64,000 nucleotides of DNA from Rhizobium sp. NLR16a. GTDB taxonomy: Bacteria; Pseudomonadota; Alphaproteobacteria; Rhizobiales; Rhizobiaceae. Of this stretch, positions 61,360 to 64,000 are shown piece after piece (the stretch's first letter is position 1; the number at the start of each line of letters is the position of its first letter). Under the pieces are notes generated by a model. That model was not told the DNA's origin, made no database searches, and worked only from the letters and a program-made list of their open reading frames with translations. Location of the stretch: assembly GCF_017948245.1 (NCBI RefSeq), contig NZ_CP072865.1, forward strand, positions 1,203,501-1,267,500. Direction: 5' to 3'. The translations under genes were made by a program, and so were the position numbers.

Positions 61360-62805
61360 ATGACTGACGTTCAGGAACGGCTCCTTGAGAGCAAGATGAC
61401 CGAGATCCGGCAGGCCCGGTCCTGGAGTCCGCGGGGCATCGCCAAATTCGAAAGCCTGATCCGCAGCGGTGACGATCTGTCCCTCTACCGCATCAACCCG
61501 CTGGCTTTCGCGCACGACGGCGCCATTTCGGAGGCGGAAAGCATCGATCTCTTTCTCCATGCGACGCGCAGCGGTTTGTTCGAGATGCGCTGGGACGTCG
61601 TGTGTCCCCAATCCGGAATGGTGCTCGACAGTTTCGGCGCCTTGAGAACGCTGAAGACGCACTATGTCTGCGGCCTGTGCGACGTCTCCGGCGAAACCGA
61701 CCTCGACGATTTCATCGAGGTCACCTTCACAGTGTCGCCGCAACTGCGCCGGCTGTCTTTTCACGATCCCGGCTCGCTCTCGGTCGAGGATTTTCACTGG
61801 AAGGCACGGTTTCTCAGCGATGCGCGACTGCCCGGTCAGCAGGTCCGCTTTCTCGACGTGTTGAAAGGGCTGGTACGCGGCCTTTCCTTCCTGGCGCCGG
61901 GTTCAGTCACGACGATCAGGGCTGAACTCGGCCCAGGTGCGCTTGCCGGCCTCAATGTAGAGACCCAGGCGAGCTTTGCGCTACCGGTGGCAGGCGAGCC
62001 CGTTACGGCGCCGGCACTCCTCAGGATCGGGTACGACGGTCGGCATTTTTGCCGCTCGTCCTCAGCGGTTCGGCCCGGTCCGGTCATCGTCGAAGTCGAG
62101 AACTCGGCTGCCGTGCGTGGCTCGCTGCTTCTCATCAACTGGCCCCCCGAGATTCTGGCGCAGGCCATCAAGCCTGTTCTCGATTTCGATCCTTACATGT
62201 CGGGCGGAATGCTGCTTGCGCGCCAGACATTTCGGCGGCTGTTTCGCTCCGAATGCGTTGATGAAAGGGAGGGCCTCGGCATCCGTCAGGTGACGCTTCT
62301 GTTCACCGATCTCAAGGGTTCGACCGCGATGTACGAGCGGCTCGGCGATCTCAATGCCTATGCACTGGTGCGTGAACATTTCGCCCTGCTCGGCGCCACG
62401 GTGCAGGAGCATTCGGGCGCAATCGTCAAGACGATCGGAGACGCGGTGATGGCGGCCTTCTCCCGCCCGAGCGACGCCATCTCGGCTGCTCTGCATATGC
62501 TTGAAGAAATCGAGCGCTTCAACGGCGAGCATGGCGATCCCAGCATCATCCTGAAGATCGGGGCCCATTGCGGTCCGTCGATCGCCGTGACCTTGAACGA
62601 CAACCTCGATTATTTCGGGCAGACCGTCAATGTCGCGGCACGGGTGCAATCATTGGCCGAGGCCGGCGAGATCTGTCTATCCGAAGCCCTGTTTTCGGCG
62701 CCTGACGTCAGCCGGCTGCTCTCCGGACACAGGGCGGTCGCCTTCGAGGCTCCGCTTCGGGGCGTGGAGGGGATGGCATGCGTCTACCGGGTGATGCCGG
62801 GCTAA
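61360..62805 (+). CDS. Class III adenylate/guanylate cyclase with DUF5939-like N-terminal domain
   Basis: 481-residue soluble cyclase. The N-terminal two thirds (about 1-300) contain a Cys pair (HYVCGLCDVSGE) and match the DUF5939 sensory region of rhizobial cyclases. The C-terminal catalytic domain has LLFTDLKGSTAMYERLGD (metal Asp), AIVKTIGDAVMAAF (second metal Asp) and FGQTVNVAARVQSLAEAGEI (transition-state Asn/Arg). All essential residues appear present, so it should make cAMP or cGMP. ATG 61360 has GAGG six bases upstream and is preferred to 61330. Confidence 0.85.
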   Translation: MTDVQERLLESKMTEIRQARSWSPRGIAKFESLIRSGDDLSLYRINPLAFAHDGAISEAESIDLFLHATRSGLFEMRWDVVCPQSGMVLDSFGALRTLKTHYVCGLCDVSGETDLDDFIEVTFTVSPQLRRLSFHDPGSLSVEDFHWKARFLSDARLPGQQVRFLDVLKGLVRGLSFLAPGSVTTIRAELGPGALAGLNVETQASFALPVAGEPVTAPALLRIGYDGRHFCRSSSAVRPGPVIVEVENSAAVRGSLLLINWPPEILAQAIKPVLDFDPYMSGGMLLARQTFRRLFRSECVDEREGLGIRQVTLLFTDLKGSTAMYERLGDLNAYALVREHFALLGATVQEHSGAIVKTIGDAVMAAFSRPSDAISAALHMLEEIERFNGEHGDPSIILKIGAHCGPSIAVTLNDNLDYFGQTVNVAARVQSLAEAGEICLSEALFSAPDVSRLLSGHRAVAFEAPLRGVEGMACVYRVMPG

Positions 62806-62915
62806 TCTCACGTCCTTGATTTATGCATGACTTCATCCCGCGCCGCGGCACCTTCTTGGGCACATGCATTTCACCATTTGCAACGGGCAATGCTGCCCAG
62901 AAGGAGGAGAATACG

Positions 62916-63182
62916 ATGTTGAAACGCACAGCTGCAGCCATCGTTGTCGCCGCCGCATCCGCATTGCCTGTCCTTGCACAGGATGCGATGATGAAATGCG
63001 ACGAGGCGTCGATGATGAAAATGGCGTCCGACATGGACGCCATGACCGATCCGGCCATGAAGGAAAAGAAGGAAATGGCCTCCAAGGAGATGATGATGGC
63101 CAAGGATTCCATGACGGCCAACAAGATGGACGACTGCAAGATGCACATGAAAAACGCCATGAAAAGTATGGGCAAAATGTGA
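62916..63182 (+). CDS. Methionine-rich exported protein
   Basis: 88-residue protein: signal peptide MLKRTAAAIVVAAASALPVLA, then a 67-residue mature part with 19 methionines, two cysteines and many Lys/Asp residues, predicted helical (MMKCDEASMMKMASDMDAM; DDCKMHMKNAMKSMGKM). AAGGAGGAGAATACG precedes ATG 62916. Met-rich periplasmic proteins often bind Cu(I) or Ag(I), or act as methionine-oxidation sinks; both are inference. No copper pump or oxidase lies beside it. Confidence 0.8.
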   Translation: MLKRTAAAIVVAAASALPVLAQDAMMKCDEASMMKMASDMDAMTDPAMKEKKEMASKEMMMAKDSMTANKMDDCKMHMKNAMKSMGKM

Positions 63183-63213
63183 CGCTGATGACACCGGACG
63201 AGATGGCCTTGGA

Positions 63214-63236
63214 CCGCCGCCTCGTCCAGGCGGCGG
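63214..63236. terminator. GC-rich hairpin between converging genes
   Basis: CCGCCGCCT (63214-63222), loop CGTCC, AGGCGGCGG (63228-63236): a perfect 9-bp stem without a T tract, lying between the converging Met-rich and reductase genes. Possibly a bidirectional transcription stop. Confidence 0.45.
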
Positions 63237-63298
63237 GATGAATGTGTATCCGGCGGCGCTCGCGCCGGAGAGATCGCCGGACTGAACCGGCGGCTCGG

Positions 63299-63940
63299 TT
63301 ATTTCGCCAGCACGAGATGCGTGGCTTTTTCGCTGGCGACATGCTCGGTGACGCGGAAGCCCAGCGCAGGAAGATCGATGCCTGCAAACATTGCTTCGCC
63401 CTTGCCGAGCACGACGGGCGACACAGCGAAATGCAGTTCGTCGATCAGACCCGCCTGCAGATATTGGCGGACGGTCGCCACTCCGCCGCCGATCTTCACA
63501 TCTTTATCGCCGGCCGCCGCCTTCGCCTGATCGAGCGCCTCATGAATGCCGCCGGTGACGAAGTGGAAGGTGGTGCCGCCCTCCATGACGAGCGGTTCGC
63601 GTGCATAATGGGTGAGGATATAGGTCGGCGCATGATAGGGCGGGTTCGGCCCCCACCAGCCTTTCCAGGCATCATCGGGCCATTCGCCGCGGATCGGGCC
63701 GAACATGTTGCGCCCGAGAATGAAGGCGCCGAAATTGGCCATGGCGCGGGACGCATAATCCTCGTCGATGCCGGAAGAACCGTCGTCCTTACCCATCATC
63801 GCGCGGAAGGTGCGCGTGTGGAAGAACCATTGAAACATTTCCGGCCCGCGCTTTCCGAGCGGATCATTCAGGCCCTGCTCCGGCCCGGCGCCGAAGCCAT
63901 CCACGGAAACGGAAAAACCCGCGACGCGCACCTTGGACAT
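63299..63940 (-). CDS. Dihydrofolate reductase-fold (RibD C-terminal) protein
   Basis: 213-residue protein of the DHFR/RibD_C group. VRVAGFSVSVDGFGAGPEQG starts the fold; AFILGRNMFGPIRG, TYILTHYAREPLVMEGGTTF, VKIGGGVATVRQYLQAGLID and SPVVLGKGEAMFAG are typical NADPH-fold motifs. GGAGG lies directly before the second ATG (63940), preferred to 63952. The substrate is not known; it is not a canonical folA. Confidence 0.8.
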   Translation of the reverse strand: MSKVRVAGFSVSVDGFGAGPEQGLNDPLGKRGPEMFQWFFHTRTFRAMMGKDDGSSGIDEDYASRAMANFGAFILGRNMFGPIRGEWPDDAWKGWWGPNPPYHAPTYILTHYAREPLVMEGGTTFHFVTGGIHEALDQAKAAAGDKDVKIGGGVATVRQYLQAGLIDELHFAVSPVVLGKGEAMFAGIDLPALGFRVTEHVASEKATHLVLAK

Positions 63941-64000
63941 GCTTTCCTCCATCTGATTGCGAATTGAAACTAGTTGTTATCTCGCACAAGTGATCCTATA

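Overview
The window reads as chromosome of a Rhizobiaceae alphaproteobacterium, most likely Rhizobium (R. etli / R. leguminosarum type). The reasons are high GC by eye, a short second FtsZ, a coxMNOP-type oxidase cluster, a MocDEF-like ferredoxin-dependent oxygenase set, many GGDEF/EAL and class III cyclase signalling genes, and a dispersed family of CCTCGTCCTTCGAGG-type intergenic palindromes. I saw no rRNA, tRNA, CRISPR array, insertion sequence or phage gene. All assignments come from reading translated motifs, without database searches.

Layout. 1-850: an exported SASA-type esterase cut by the left edge. 1274-7935: a six-gene minus-strand signalling operon (GGDEF-EAL protein, HATPase-like protein, STAS-methyltransferase fusion, HAMP-SpoIIE phosphatase, slr1658-like ATPase, STAS-like protein), which looks like a partner-switching module wired to c-di-GMP. 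8175-12825: a LacI regulator and a sterol-desaturase-fold oxygenase, MocE-type Rieske ferredoxin, ferredoxin reductase and sugar-phosphate isomerase-like operon, with a perfect palindrome between regulator and operon. 13094-19552: small stress and detoxification genes, a stretch of decayed and very small genes (15330-17034), and an SDR/HTH divergent pair with direct-repeat operators. 19741-25365: FtsZ2, a Pro-rich exported protein, a 2H phosphoesterase, the Blh persulfide dioxygenase/sulfurtransferase fusion, a membrane protein and a MYG1 protein. 25586-30622: a cytochrome c and a CuA-type cytochrome oxidase operon (II, I, III, III-like, IV). 30732-37131: a hydrolase, a membrane AraC regulator and a MacAB-like adaptor/ATPase/two-permease operon. 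37517-40863: two tandem parallel beta-helix proteins. 41309-45902: a broken intradiol dioxygenase, Kup and a Na+/H+ antiporter. 46536-51358: an amidase-like protein, a secreted protein, and a PLP decarboxylase / PhyH dioxygenase pair with a truncated AraC regulator. 52182-63940: a frameshifted GNAT gene, a DapB, and miscellaneous enzymes and envelope proteins, including a MarR-GNAT fusion with a perfect palindrome beside its start codon, an O-methyltransferase next to a TetR stump, an adenylate cyclase, a Met-rich exported protein and a DHFR-like reductase.

Two themes stand out. The first is regulatory: the 1.3-8 kb operon joins a phosphatase, two ATPase-fold proteins, STAS domains, a methyltransferase and a c-di-GMP enzyme. 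The second is decay: at least seven genes carry an in-frame TGA, a one- or two-base frameshift or a truncation, scattered among intact operons. At one place a repeat element supplies the end of a coding sequence.
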